Counted from the stretch's first letter, positions 1 to 9,147 are shown. The stretch is 64,000 nucleotides of DNA from CF-167 sp963695195 (GCA_963695195.1 CAVOGE010000007.1:1178001-1242000); one strand, 5' to 3'. The notes: a model not told the origin generated them from the sequence alone. Numbers and translations: made by a program.

Positions 1-296
1 CCTTGACAAAGCTGCTCCCCGATGGTCGCGGGGGCATGAAGGAGTACCCGGTCAAGCCGATGCACTCGCTTCGCATCACGCGTGCATCCCGTGTTCGGTA
101 CGAGCGGGAGATCGGGTTCGCACCGGAGAGTGCGAAGACGGACGCGCTGCGGCACCTCAACGACTCGGTGGGAACGTACAGCGACGAGCTCATCGACGCT
201 TTCGGCTCCGTCACCCCGCTAGGCGACCAGCCGGTCTTCGACCTGACCGAATCCGTTACAAACCACTTCGTTACAAACGGTCTGGTTGTTCACAAT
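1..296 (+). other. Intein C-terminal segment inside NrdJ (5' truncated by the window)
   Basis: The reading frame enters the window inside a protein-splicing element. Its last residues, FDLTESVTNHFVTNGLVVHN, match the usual intein C-terminal blocks F and G (hydrophobic strand, terminal His-Asn) and are followed at once by Cys (codon 297-299), the +1 nucleophile. Downstream the frame becomes typical reductase sequence (CSEYMYLDDSACNLASLNL). The N-terminal splicing block and any homing endonuclease domain lie upstream of the window. Asn at the end and Cys at +1 suggest splicing competence, which is an inference. Confidence 0.85.
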
Positions 297-2160
297 TGCT
301 CGGAGTACATGTACCTCGACGACTCCGCCTGCAACCTGGCGAGCCTGAACCTGATGAAGTTCGTCCGCGACGATGGCGAGTTCGACATCGAGGCGTACAA
401 GCACGCGGTGCGCATCGTGCTGACCGCACAGGAGATCCTGGTCGACAACGCCAGCTACCCGACGCCGCTGATCGAGCAGAACTCGCACGACTTCCGGCCG
501 CTGGGGATCGGCTACGCCAACCTTGGCGCGCTGCTGATGAACCGCGGCCTGGCCTACGACTCCGATGCGGGTCGCGCCTACGCGGCGGTCATCACCGCCA
601 TCATGCAGGGCGAATCCGAGCTGCAGAGCGCCCGCATCGCGCGCGACCAGGGTGGCCCGTTCGCCGGCTACGCGGTGAACCGCGAGCCGTACCTGCGGGT
701 CATGAACCAGCACCGCGACGCGGCCTACCGCCTGGACCGCCAGTCGGTCCCGACCGACCTGCTCGACGCGGCGCTGACCACCTGGGACGACGTCATCGCG
801 CTCGGCGAGAAGCACGGCTTCCGCAACGGGCAGGTGAGCGTGCTTGCGCCCACGGGGACCATCGCCTTCCTGATGGACTGCGACACGACCGGTGTCGAGC
901 CCGATATCGCCCTGGTCAAGTACAAGAGGCTGGTCGGCGGCGGCTACCTGAAGATCGTCAACCAGACCGTGCCGCACGCGCTGCGCGAGCTGGGCTACGA
1001 CGCCAAGCAGACCGAGGAGATCGTCGCCTTCATCGACGAGCACGACACCATCGAGGGTGCGCCGCACATCCGCGACGAGCACCTCAGCGGTCTTCGACTG
1101 CGCCTTCAAGCCGGCCAACGGCATCCGCTCCATCCACTACAACGGGCACCTCAAGATGATGGCCGCCGTGCAGCCGTTCCTCTCCGGCGCGATCAGCAAG
1201 ACGGTCAACATGCCGGAGCTCTCGACGCCGGCGGAGATCGCGCAGGTCTACATCGACGGCTGGAAGCTGGGCCTCAAGGCGATCGCGGTCTACCGCGACA
1301 ACTCCAAGCGCTCGCAGCCGCTCAACACCAAGAAGGAAGGCGGCGACGCGGTCAAGGTGGCCGATGCCACCTCGGCGGTATCGGTCCCGGTGACCCCCAA
1401 GCCGTATCGGCGCCGATTGAGTGACGAGCGCGCCAGCATCACCCACAAGTTCAACGTGGGCGGGCACGAGGGCTACCTGACCATCGGCCTGTACGACGAC
1501 GGCACGCCCGGCGAGATCTTCCTGCGGATGGCCAAGGAGGGCAGCACCATCAGCGGCCTGATGGACGCCTTCGCCACGGCGATCAGCCTGGCGCTCCAGT
1601 ACGGGGTGCCGCTGAAGGACCTGGTGGCCAAGTTCAGCCACCTGCGCTTCGAGCCGGCCGGCTTCACCACCAACCGGGATATCCCGATGGCCAAGAGCCT
1701 GGTCGACTACATCTTCCGGTACATGGCGACGAAGTTCCTCGACAGGGATGCGCAGGACAAGGTGGGGATCATCAATCGAGGGTCGCTTTCCGAACCTGCA
1801 CCGATGGGTGGGGATGCGTCGCCGGATGCCCCCGCCGCTTCGGGCTTCGCGACCTCAGCGGCGGCGCCATCCGACACCGCTTCCTCACGCAAAGAGGCGG
1901 CTCCGGAAGGGGACGCTGCGGTTGCTGAGTCCACGGGTACCGCGGCGCCAGCTGATCCCAAGCCGTCGCTCATGGACGGGTTGAAGATCGTGGCGCAGAA
2001 CGGGCACGCCAAGCGCGAGGAGCGGCTGGAGGTCGGGCAGGCGCCCGTCATCTTCGATACCGCGGACTCGCCGGCCTGCACCGAGTGCGGCTCGATCATG
2101 GTCCGCAACGGGAGCTGCTACAAGTGCATCAACTGCGGCTCGACGAGCGGCTGTTCGTAG
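297..2160 (+). CDS. nrdJ: Vitamin B12-dependent (class II) ribonucleotide reductase, C-extein part, with one frameshift
   Basis: Adenosylcobalamin-dependent ribonucleotide reductase makes deoxyribonucleotides in the cytosol. The visible part starts at the CSEY motif, equivalent to the thiyl-radical Cys and nearby Glu of the catalytic site (NPCSE in relatives). It continues through APTGTIAFLMDCDTTGVEPD and FDCAFKPANG and ends with a cysteine-rich zinc-finger tail (CTECGSIMVRNGSCYKCINC) typical of long class II enzymes. The reading frame breaks near 1086-1090: EGAPHIRDEHL is in one frame and VFDCAFKPANGIRSIHYNGH in the next, with one surplus base. A linker rich in Ala, Ser and Pro precedes the tail. 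The 5' half lies outside the window. The family call is firm; whether the break is real is unknown. Confidence 0.9.
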
Positions 2161-2287
2161 TCCGGGCCTTGGCGGATAGCGTGGTGAAAGGCAACTACTT
2201 TGCTGAGATTCTCTCGGCCCAGGCAACAGCCATCAGCCGCCACCTCGCTCCATTCCAAATAGCTCCTTCTGCTCAGCGGGCCTGGAA

Positions 2288-2377
2288 AAGGGGCAGCCGA
2301 CGGTGATCTTCGATACCGCGGACAGTCCCGCCTGCTTGGACTGCGGCTCCTCAACTGCCCCGCAACGGCACAGTTGA
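2288..2377 (+). pseudogene. Relic of a second nrdJ 3' end
   Basis: Only 127 bp after the nrdJ stop, one frame reads KGQPTVIFDTADSPACLDCG and then a divergent tail with a stop at 2375. This repeats the nrdJ tail GQAPVIFDTADSPACTECG. The second Cys pair of the zinc finger is lost (STAPQRHS instead of VRNGSCYKCINCG). It has no start codon of its own and looks like the remnant of a tandem or recombined second copy. Bases 2161-2287 hold nothing else recognisable. Confidence 0.7.
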
Positions 2378-2424
2378 TCATCGTAAGGCAGCGAGACAGT
2401 CGTCCAAGCGTAGGCGCACTGCGG

Positions 2425-3363
2425 TTATGCAGGATCGCTCCCGTTCGACGACCACTCTGTCGGCCTCTGGGCGACTTTCTCGCGTCCGGTGGGGACGTGC
2501 ACGGGTCGTCCGAGTGGACGGAGCGGAAGTATGCCCGTGCGGAGTCGCTCGATCCGGTCCTTGGCGACCTCGACGTAAGCCGGATCGAGCTCGAAGCCAA
2601 GGAACCGGCGGTCGTGTCGCAGCGAGGCAATCGCGCTCGACCCGACCCCGACGAAGGGGTCTAGCACAAGGTCGCCCGGATTCGTGAGCGCGAGGACGCA
2701 TCGCTCGACGAGTTCAACCGGAAACTGGGCCGGATGCTCGGTCTTCTCGGGGTGGTTCGCCTTCACGTTCGGGATGTCCCACACGAGGGACTCCCAGTCC
2801 TCCTCCACGATGGTCCAGATGTCGGAGGGGTTCTTGCCGAGCGGGTTGCCTGTGGGAAGGCCCTTCCTCTCGCCCTTGAACCCCCGCTTGCCGGGGTACT
2901 TGGACCGGACCCGAATTGGATCGAGGTTGAAGACGTAATCGGGGCTTTTCGAGAACCAGAGGATCGTCTCGTAGCGACCGGATAGACGACGGTTCGCATG
3001 GAGTCCATGTCCGAAGTGCCAGACCACCCGGTTCCGCAACTGGAACCCAGCCTCTTTGAAGATGCGGTAAAAGAAGATGTCGAGGGGAAAGACCTCGCCC
3101 TTCTCGACGTAGTTGCCAACCTGCCAGCAAACCGATCCCGAATTCGCGGTCTTTGCGAAGAGGGTCCGGGCGAACTCGCGATACGCCCCGAGGTACTGGT
3201 CCAGCTCCACCCGACGCTCGTACGACTTTCCGATGTTGTAGGGCGGTGAGGTCACCGTGAGCGCAAGGTCTCCGTCTTTGACGTCGGCGATCAAGCTGAA
3301 GGAATCGCCCTCTTGGATCGTATGGGCCGCGAGGTCGACCGGTCTGGCGCTATTGGTCGTCAT
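2425..3363 (-). CDS. Site-specific DNA methyltransferase, beta class (SPPY type)
   Basis: SAM-dependent DNA amino-methyltransferase of 312 residues. Motif IV TSPPYNIGKSYE lies near residues 38-49 and the SAM-binding motif I LVLDPFVGVGSSAIAS near 232-247. Catalytic before SAM-binding is the beta-class order. SPPY is most common in N4-cytosine enzymes but also occurs in N6-adenine ones, so the base is not settled. It is the last gene of a minus-strand run and starts 8 bp after the corrected end of the NO VEIN nuclease gene. It is the only intact DNA methylase near the restriction-type genes, so the likely role is self-protection of this operon. Confidence 0.9.
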   Translation of the reverse strand: MTTNSARPVDLAAHTIQEGDSFSLIADVKDGDLALTVTSPPYNIGKSYERRVELDQYLGAYREFARTLFAKTANSGSVCWQVGNYVEKGEVFPLDIFFYRIFKEAGFQLRNRVVWHFGHGLHANRRLSGRYETILWFSKSPDYVFNLDPIRVRSKYPGKRGFKGERKGLPTGNPLGKNPSDIWTIVEEDWESLVWDIPNVKANHPEKTEHPAQFPVELVERCVLALTNPGDLVLDPFVGVGSSAIASLRHDRRFLGFELDPAYVEVAKDRIERLRTGILPLRPLGRPVHVPTGREKVAQRPTEWSSNGSDPA

Positions 3364-3370
3364 CGATTCA

Positions 3371-4262
3371 TCAGTTCACTTCCGCCGCCGTCTTCGACGC
3401 TGGCGCCGCGAGGGTGGCATCTGTCTCGCCATGGTCCGCAAGGTACCCTAGGGCAGCGCAAGGTACTTTGATCGTTTCCCACCGACCGTCACCAACGTCA
3501 TTCGGAACGTGGGTGGCCACGATCGCGAGGTCTGCCACGATCGGAGTCCTCGCAGCGCCGACCCAGATCCTGGAGCTCCCAGTCGGCCGGATGGTTCACG
3601 GCGAACTCCCATTCGCTCCGCGGGAGATGGATGGCCTCGCCGCCGACCGACGACTTGACCTCGATGTAGTGGCGGCGCCACGTCTCCCGCTCCTCAGCGA
3701 TGTCACCCGGACGCCAAGAGCGGACATCGTAGCCCGCCGTGTTGTCCTCGATCGCAACCCATATCGGCTCATGACCAGTGCCGGCGAGGAGCACCCGTTC
3801 GCGAGCAAGGCACCTCTCCTCGGCTGCGCGGCCGAGGGCGGCCAACCTGTCCGCGAGATCCCGTCGCGCCCATGAGCTGAGCGCTTCCCACCAGCGCAGC
3901 GCATCCGGGTCGTTGTCCAGCAGGCCACCAATTGTCAGGCACTGCCGCATGTTCTCATCGAGGGTCTCGAGCACCTTGGCGCGACCCAGGGGCACGATGC
4001 CAACCCATGCGGGCCGTGAGCGTCTGACCCACGTGTCTATCGTCTGCTGAAACGCCGCACGCTCCTCCGGCAAGGATGAGAAAACGTCCCAGCCGAATTC
4101 ATCCGCCATTTCATTGGCCGATCCGTAGTCGAGCGACTGGTAGTACGCCTCGCCCTGCCGAAGGTAGGCCAGGGCGTCGTCGGGCGATTGCTCCTCTGCA
4201 ACCATCCGCTGGCGGATGGCGACGCCGGCGTACAGGACTGTGGCGCGAAGGCTATGCGGCAT
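3371..4262 (-). CDS. NO VEIN / DUF3883-type PD-(D/E)XK nuclease, frameshifted near its end
   Basis: About 295 residues after correction. The N-terminal 160 residues are helical and unrecognised. The C-terminal domain has IEDNTAGYDVRSW (171-183) and YIEVKSS (199-205), which give the Asp179...Glu201-x-Lys203 pattern of DUF3883 nuclease-like domains, then the usual hydrophobic strand SEWEFAVNHPADWEL. After DWEL the frame is wrong: it stops at 3498, while the neighbouring frame continues as WVGAARTPIVADLAIVATHV and stops at 3371, just before the methylase start. One extra base near 3560-3570 explains this. The start overlaps the helicase stop by 11 bp. DUF3883 domains are common next to restriction-type helicases. 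Confidence 0.75.
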
Positions 4263-6144
4263 CGCTCGCCCCTCTAGACGTCAACTGGTCGACGAGGTCC
4301 ATGACGTCGTCCGCGGAGAGCCCATCGTCCAAGTCGGGGTCGGCAACATCGCTCTCAAGCGACAGCTTCTGGAGGTCCTCGTCCTCGAGCACCTGCCAAG
4401 CCTGTCGGACCTTGAGATCGAGGCGCCGACGAACAGACATGTCGATCGACCCGAGCCGGGCGGGTGCCGTGCTCTCGTAAACCCAGATACGGGTTACCGT
4501 TCCGGGCTCAAGCCCGAGACGATGGATCCGGTCGCGCGACTGGAGGTAGTGAGCGGCGTTGTAGGTCCGGCCAACGTAGATGGCGTCATGGCAGACATGA
4601 TGCAGCGAGATGCCCTCGCCCCCGGCTGCCGGGTTCGCAACGAGAACCTGTACTTCAGGATTGGAGTGGAATTGCTCGACGATCCACTCGCGGGTGTCCT
4701 CCTCGGACACATCACCGCTTTCGACGCCTCCATGGATCGCCAAGGCGCCGAGGTCTTCGAGTCGGCTCATCATCGTTTCGATCGTGTGCCGGAAGGGCGC
4801 CCACAAAACGACCTTGCGCCCTTCGGCAGCCAACGTCCGGATGTGGGCCTCGACCGTCGCCATCCGAGGCGAGACGCCCTCCTCGAGGACAAGTCGGCAG
4901 ATCGTACGGAACTCATCTGTCTCGCTGCGCCGGCCAACGTCGCCCGCCAGCATCGCCGTTACCGCTGCTTGCGGATCGATCGCGGCCTGGAGCAAGCGCA
5001 TCACGGCGACACGCTGTCCAGGCGGAACCGCCTCAGCGATACCTGGCTTGTACGATCGGACGATATCGTCTCGAAGGATCGCGTAAATCAGGCGCTGTGG
5101 GTCGGACATGTCGACCGACGGGTACTCGACGACCGGTGGATCGAGTCCTAGTTCGTGTTTCGTTGTGCGGACATAGAACGGGCGGACGATAGAGCCCGGA
5201 TTCATGCTCGCCGCGATCTGGATGCCCAAGCCGTGTGCTGGATACAGGAAGTCGAACTGTGGCGCGAGGTCGGAGATCGCGTTTGGCATCGGCGTGCCGC
5301 TCAGGATGTCGCGACGCGAAGCAAAGGCGAGCCGAAGGACAGCCGTGCCGGTCTGGGAGCCCGCACCCGCCTTGATACGGTGGCTCTCGTCGACGATGAC
5401 GTGGGCGTGCGCCCGGGTGAGCAGGTCGACGATGAGGTCGACGCACTGGAGCAACTGGCCGTACGAGATCAACGCCCACATCGGCCTCTTGGCCAACCGC
5501 TTCTCGACGTTCGCGCGGCCGCCCGTGAGACGGGTGAAACCGGCTGGCGGATCGGCGAGGCAATCGCGGAGGACCTCGTCCCATGCCGGGAACGCGTTCT
5601 TGGGCGCGATCACAAGGAGCGGGCTGTCCGCGGGCATGCCGGCGAGATGGAGAGCAAGAGCCACGGTCGTCTTGCCTGCCCCGGGAACCGAGAAGTTGGC
5701 ACCGTGATTGAGGCCGAGCATTCGTAGGACATCTCGGACCTGTTCGTCCTTGAGGGACCGCTTCTCAAGCGCCCAACCGCGTTCCACGAGCCGCGCCTCG
5801 ACCGTCGTGCGATCCATGATGTCGGCCGTGCCCGAGGTGACGAGTCCGGCTTGCGCTTGCCGGACGGCAGCGATCTCGGCGACATAGGTCTGGAGCCGAG
5901 CAGTCGCCTCCTCATCGAATGAGGTCTTGAATCCGTGAATGGCGCTTGGAGGTGCCGTGATCGTCTGGGTGAGATGCAGGAAGGAGGGCCACGCAACCTT
6001 GATCGAGCCCGGTGCGATCACCGCGTCAGGGTCGATGTCCCGCGCGCGCCCCGCGAGTTCCGACCACGCCTCGTCGGCGATCCCGTCGCCGCGAGTGATG
6101 ACCGCGGCCGCTTCTGTCCCGGTCACGGAGACCTGGAGGCTCAT
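4252..6144 (-). CDS. SNF2-like superfamily 2 helicase/translocase
   Basis: A 630-residue DNA-dependent ATPase. The N-terminal 140 residues form an unassigned domain. Then come Walker A VPGAGKTT (153-160), the DESH box (252-255) and LSGTPMPN (281-288). The C-terminal RecA-like lobe carries VANPAAGGEGISLHHV and QSRDRIHRLG (motifs V-VI). The NFSVPGAGKT form of motif I is that of SNF2-like proteins in restriction and defence loci rather than chromatin remodellers. The start overlaps the stop of the 63-residue gene as ATGA, and its own stop overlaps the nuclease start, so translation is probably coupled. Inferred job: an ATP-driven motor for the neighbouring nuclease(s). Confidence 0.88.
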   Translation of the reverse strand: MSLQVSVTGTEAAAVITRGDGIADEAWSELAGRARDIDPDAVIAPGSIKVAWPSFLHLTQTITAPPSAIHGFKTSFDEEATARLQTYVAEIAAVRQAQAGLVTSGTADIMDRTTVEARLVERGWALEKRSLKDEQVRDVLRMLGLNHGANFSVPGAGKTTVALALHLAGMPADSPLLVIAPKNAFPAWDEVLRDCLADPPAGFTRLTGGRANVEKRLAKRPMWALISYGQLLQCVDLIVDLLTRAHAHVIVDESHRIKAGAGSQTGTAVLRLAFASRRDILSGTPMPNAISDLAPQFDFLYPAHGLGIQIAASMNPGSIVRPFYVRTTKHELGLDPPVVEYPSVDMSDPQRLIYAILRDDIVRSYKPGIAEAVPPGQRVAVMRLLQAAIDPQAAVTAMLAGDVGRRSETDEFRTICRLVLEEGVSPRMATVEAHIRTLAAEGRKVVLWAPFRHTIETMMSRLEDLGALAIHGGVESGDVSEEDTREWIVEQFHSNPEVQVLVANPAAGGEGISLHHVCHDAIYVGRTYNAAHYLQSRDRIHRLGLEPGTVTRIWVYESTAPARLGSIDMSVRRRLDLKVRQAWQVLEDEDLQKLSLESDVADPDLDDGLSADDVMDLVDQLTSRGASDAA

Positions 6145-6332
6145 GCCTTCTCGATCTGCTCCAGAACCTCGGCGAGGACGGATTGCGCCGCTTTGAGACG
6201 CGTGGCCTCGATTGTCACCTTGACCTCGGGATGGGCTGTCAGCATTAGCTGGATGCCCTTGGCGATCTGCTCAAGCGAGCCCACCAACTGCGCGGCGGAC
6301 GGCCCGATCGTCTTTGGAGTCCGCACCAGCAA
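6141..6332 (-). CDS. Small helical protein between the ParB-like and helicase genes
   Basis: 63 residues with a TTG start, no recognised family. It is almost wholly amphipathic helix (LVGSLEQIAKGIQLMLTAHP, then LKAAQSVLAEVLEQIEKA), as in small coiled-coil subunits. Its start lies inside the end of the ParB-like gene (62 bp overlap in another frame) and its stop shares the ATGA with the helicase start. This tight nesting supports a real gene. A role as a helicase partner is only a guess. Confidence 0.55.
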   Translation of the reverse strand: MLVRTPKTIGPSAAQLVGSLEQIAKGIQLMLTAHPEVKVTIEATRLKAAQSVLAEVLEQIEKA

Positions 6333-7523
6333 GGCTTAGGCTCGACGCCTGCGAATGGATAGTCGTAGCCGTCTGTAGGAACTGGCCGCCACGCTTCTTT
6401 GCGCGCTTGAGATTGTCCATCTCGTCGAAGACGGCATCGGCGTACGCTGCCACGGTCGCAGAGTTGTTGGCGTTGCGCAGGTAGTCGAGCACAGCGTCCG
6501 ACACCGCATCTGCCGCAGCGGGCAGTGCGGCGAGAGGGTCGAGATCGTCCGTCGCGCGCGCAGTGTCATGGGGTGCCGCGGAGATGGTCGCCGCCAACTT
6601 GTTGACCACGCCCTTCGTGATGTCCTCGATCACGAGCGCATAGTTGTACACGCGACCCCTCGCGAGATTCGCCTTCTCCGCAACCAGCGCGAAGAACACG
6701 TACCGCTCCGCCTCGATCCGCGAGGGTGCCGCAGTCGCGTGGCTCGACTGCCGAGTTACGAACGTTGTGAACGCCTGCCCATCGTCGCCGATCTCGGAGT
6801 ACCGGCGTGGCGCACCGCGGTGCGCAAGGTATCTATCGGCCGCCTCGAGCGAAGCGAGCTTCGTCTTGAGTGCCTGCTGGCTCTGGCCCCACGACTGCGT
6901 GATGTCGGTCCACGCCATGGGCCTGTCGACCTGGCGCTTTAGGCCGATGGCCTCCTCGACCCAGCCATAGTCGAGCCGCAGTTCGGGCGCGACCTGCAGG
7001 CGGGTCTCGATGTACTCAATCTCGTCGTCATCGGTGTCGGCCGGCAGGATTGCACAGTCAATTTCGGCGAAACCCGCGAAGCGTTTGGGATCGGATGCGT
7101 AGAGGTCGCGCATTGCGGCAAGCCGGCGGTTGCCGTTGACGACCAACCCCTTGGTCGTTAGAACCAGCGGGTCCTGCTGCATGCCGGACTTCTGGAGTGC
7201 CGCGTGGATGTTCGCCTTATCCGCTTTGGAGAGGGAGAGCAAAAGGGTGTGCTGCGCCTGCTGCGCAACCTGGTCCTCTTGCCCGTTCTCAAAGAACGTG
7301 TCACTGAGATTGTGTTCGAGTGCGTACTCACCCTGACGAGCAAGCGTGCGCATGTTGACCATGCGGTAGATCGGCAGGTTCAGGGGGAGCCCTTTACGAG
7401 GAAGGTCCTTCATCCCGCCTAGCATCGGGACCGCGAACGTCGGGCCGATCGGGTCCTTCTGCTTGACTTCGCTTCGCGATCAGCGACCGACAGGACGGTG
7501 ATCACGGCGGGCGTTGCGGGCAT
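6271..7523 (-). CDS. ParB-like nuclease-fold protein, N-terminal frameshift
   Basis: About 417 residues. The core holds the ParB/sulfiredoxin-fold signature PLVLTTKGLVVNGNRRLAAM, the (D/N)GxRR loop that in ParB-family proteins binds nucleotide or phosphate, followed by a helical DNA-binding-like part and a long C-terminal region without clear homology. An ATG at 7413 or 7425 gives an ORF, but the frame upstream still reads as protein (KQKDPIGPTFAVPMLGGMKD), and an ATG at 7523 with a strong ribosome site (AAGGGGAA) starts MPATPAVITVLSVADR in another frame. A single-base loss in the repeat CGAAGCGAAG near 7475 joins them. The gene starts 9 bp after the endonuclease-like gene. Chromosome partitioning is unlikely here; ParB folds recur in DNA-modification islands. 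Confidence 0.7.
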
Positions 7524-7532
7524 TGGTTCCCC

Positions 7533-8000
7533 TTACTCGAAACCGAGGAGCAGCACGGGCAAGCTGATGACAGGTGCGTAGAGGACGTCAAGTTCGTCCC
7601 TTATGCGACGGAAGTCGGCAAGGTTGCCGCCCATCTTCCGGGACGCACCGCTGTCTGGGACGATCAGCACGCCGCAGACGGCGCGATCCTGGGCAAAGAC
7701 TGCCTCCATCTTAAGAAGATCGTAGAAGGCGCGGGCGATATTCCCTGTCTGGACCCGAAGGACGACGTGGTCGGGGTGCAGCGCATTGAGCGACGGGTTG
7801 TAGCCCTGCCGCACCGGTGCGGGCATCGCCCAGCCGTGCTCCCGCAGGCGGGAATCAATGTGCTTCTTGATGATGGGCGCGGAGCCCGCCTGAACCATTA
7901 CAGCGGCCGCGTCGACGAGCGACCTGACGAACGTGTAGAGGTCCATCGACTGGAGTCGGTCCTTGGCGCCTCGGTGGTTGTACTCATTGGCAAGAATCAC
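7533..8000 (-). CDS. BstYI/BglII-like restriction endonuclease (tentative), altered active site
   Basis: 155 residues from a GTG preceded by GAGG; a longer frame to 8069 adds a Cys/Arg-rich stretch that looks non-coding. EYNHRGAKDRL at the N-terminus corresponds to the YSHLNGLEYL-type opening of BglII/BstYI enzymes. The end aligns in pattern with the BstYI core: VVLRVQTGNIARAFYDLLK against a remembered AIEVQFGK...YDLF, then a hydrophobic strand (CGVLIVP) and LPVLLLGF. In that family Asp...Glu-x-Gln is catalytic; here the Glu position is Arg (D-x4-R-V-Q). It is shorter than BstYI (about 200 residues). It could be an inactive, specificity-only or divergent enzyme. The match is from memory of family motifs, not a search. 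Confidence 0.55.
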   Translation of the reverse strand: MILANEYNHRGAKDRLQSMDLYTFVRSLVDAAAVMVQAGSAPIIKKHIDSRLREHGWAMPAPVRQGYNPSLNALHPDHVVLRVQTGNIARAFYDLLKMEAVFAQDRAVCGVLIVPDSGASRKMGGNLADFRRIRDELDVLYAPVISLPVLLLGFE

Positions 8001-8091
8001 CGGGGTAAACCTCGCAAGGTTGCATCGACAGGATCGCAGAACCTGAATGCCATCAAGATGGCCTGCCAAGCGTGCAACCTACCACCGCCAA

Positions 8092-8283
8092 CCAGTCCAG
8101 GTGTCCTCTAAAGGCCAGCAGCTGGGCACCGGTGGCATTGCCTGACTCGTCGCGGAAGATGACGTTGTCGTCGCGGTTCGAGTTGAAGGGCGGGTCGAGG
8201 TAGACCAGGTCGATGCCGGCATCGGGCAGGTAGCGGCGCAGGATGTCGAGGTTGTCGCCGTAGTAGAGGACGTTGGTCTGCAT
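8092..8283 (-). pseudogene. Methylase 5' relic, copy 1
   Basis: The frame from 8283 reads NVLYYGDNLDILRRYLPDAG and YLDPPFNSNRD, the N-terminus of an adenine-specific DNA methyltransferase with motif IV DPPFNS. Homology continues to the FRDESGNATGAQLLAF region and then decays (AGAGGACACCTGGACTGG resembles the expected next codons with small indels). About 60 of several hundred residues remain, so it cannot be active. Related relics lie at 9401, 10156, 23165 and 23740. Confidence 0.75.
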
Positions 8284-8292
8284 TAAGGGCGA

Positions 8293-9147
8293 CTAGTCTC
8301 GCTCTCGCAACTGGTATTGATCTCGATCGTGGATCAATCTCGCCATCTCATCCACCCGCTGTCCGAGATTGACCATCGCCTCCGTGAGCTGCTCATCCTT
8401 AGCGACGTCCTGGCTGTACGACGTGAGGATCTCGGTCCAAAGACTCCTTAGGTCGTCCACGGCATCAAAGGCTTCATCCAACCAGAGGTACAACTCATGA
8501 CGGCCCGCCCGGTCGGGGAACAGGCCTTCTTGCTTTTCGAGCCGTTCCCGGTGTTCCGATTCCCGTTCTTGGTTGTAGAACCGAAACTTGTAGGGACTCC
8601 GGCTTAGGTAGATTGTCGGAGCTTGTCGTCCCCGCTCCGGTGGGCCCCAGTACCTGCCAGTGCTCAGTTCGGGAGGCGCAGTAGCGAGATCCGCAATCGT
8701 TGTGTGGAGTGCCCTGGCGATGCGCGCAAGTGTGTCAAGGCGCGGTAGAGATCGGCCAGCTTCGAGCGCGCTCAGATTCGGGACGGCAATTCCAGTGAGT
8801 GCCTCAACGTCACGGAGAATCATTCCACGACCTTGGCGGAGTCTCCGTATAGCAGCTCCGATCTTCTGAGCGAGGTCGGTGTTCTCGAAGCCAACCTCAT
8901 CAGCCAAGGCCGCCAACTCATCAGCTGTTGCTTCGAAATCACCCGTAGGGGCCATGATCTCGATAGCGTCGCCATCGGCAATGACTCTGACGTCCGTCGC
9001 GATTGGCCCGGTGGAGAACGGCATGTCCACGACTGCGTAGTCGGCCTCGCGCCCATCGGTAAAGGCAACGTGAATCACACGTTCCGTTTCCAGGCGGGCA
9101 GCGGAAATGGCAAGGTCCGAAGAGCCCAGCTGCGTTTGGCTACTCAT
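8293..9147 (-). CDS. DUF2442-like domain fused to an XRE-family HTH regulator
   Basis: 284 residues. Residues 20-80 (RVIHVAFTDGREADYAVVDM) resemble DUF2442. A Cro/C1 helix-turn-helix follows (IGAAIRRLRQGRGMILRDVE, then LTGIAVPNLSALEAGRSLPR). The C-terminal 120 residues are charged and helical with no known family. Its start overlaps the DUF4160 gene by 8 bp. DUF4160-DUF2442 neighbours are seen as probable toxin-antitoxin-like pairs, and here the second partner also carries a DNA-binding domain. The palindrome over the promoter at 9370 is a plausible target, making this a possible autoregulator or controller of the downstream operon. Confidence 0.75.
   Translation of the reverse strand: MSSQTQLGSSDLAISAARLETERVIHVAFTDGREADYAVVDMPFSTGPIATDVRVIADGDAIEIMAPTGDFEATADELAALADEVGFENTDLAQKIGAAIRRLRQGRGMILRDVEALTGIAVPNLSALEAGRSLPRLDTLARIARALHTTIADLATAPPELSTGRYWGPPERGRQAPTIYLSRSPYKFRFYNQERESEHRERLEKQEGLFPDRAGRHELYLWLDEAFDAVDDLRSLWTEILTSYSQDVAKDEQLTEAMVNLGQRVDEMARLIHDRDQYQLRERD

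Noticed and set aside
219..1133. Long minus-strand ORF opposite nrdJ (304 codons)
   Set aside because: Shadow of a GC-rich gene: its codon periodicity mirrors the plus strand and its protein has no domain.
6271..7523. ParB-like gene as part of a chromosome or plasmid partition locus
   Set aside because: No ParA ATPase and no parS-like 16-bp palindromes nearby; the neighbours are restriction-type genes.
2425..8283. Reading the methylase, helicase and nucleases as a DISARM, BREX or Dpd locus
   Set aside because: No DrmA/DrmB, PglX/PglZ/BrxC or DpdA-like (transglycosylase) genes are present in the window.
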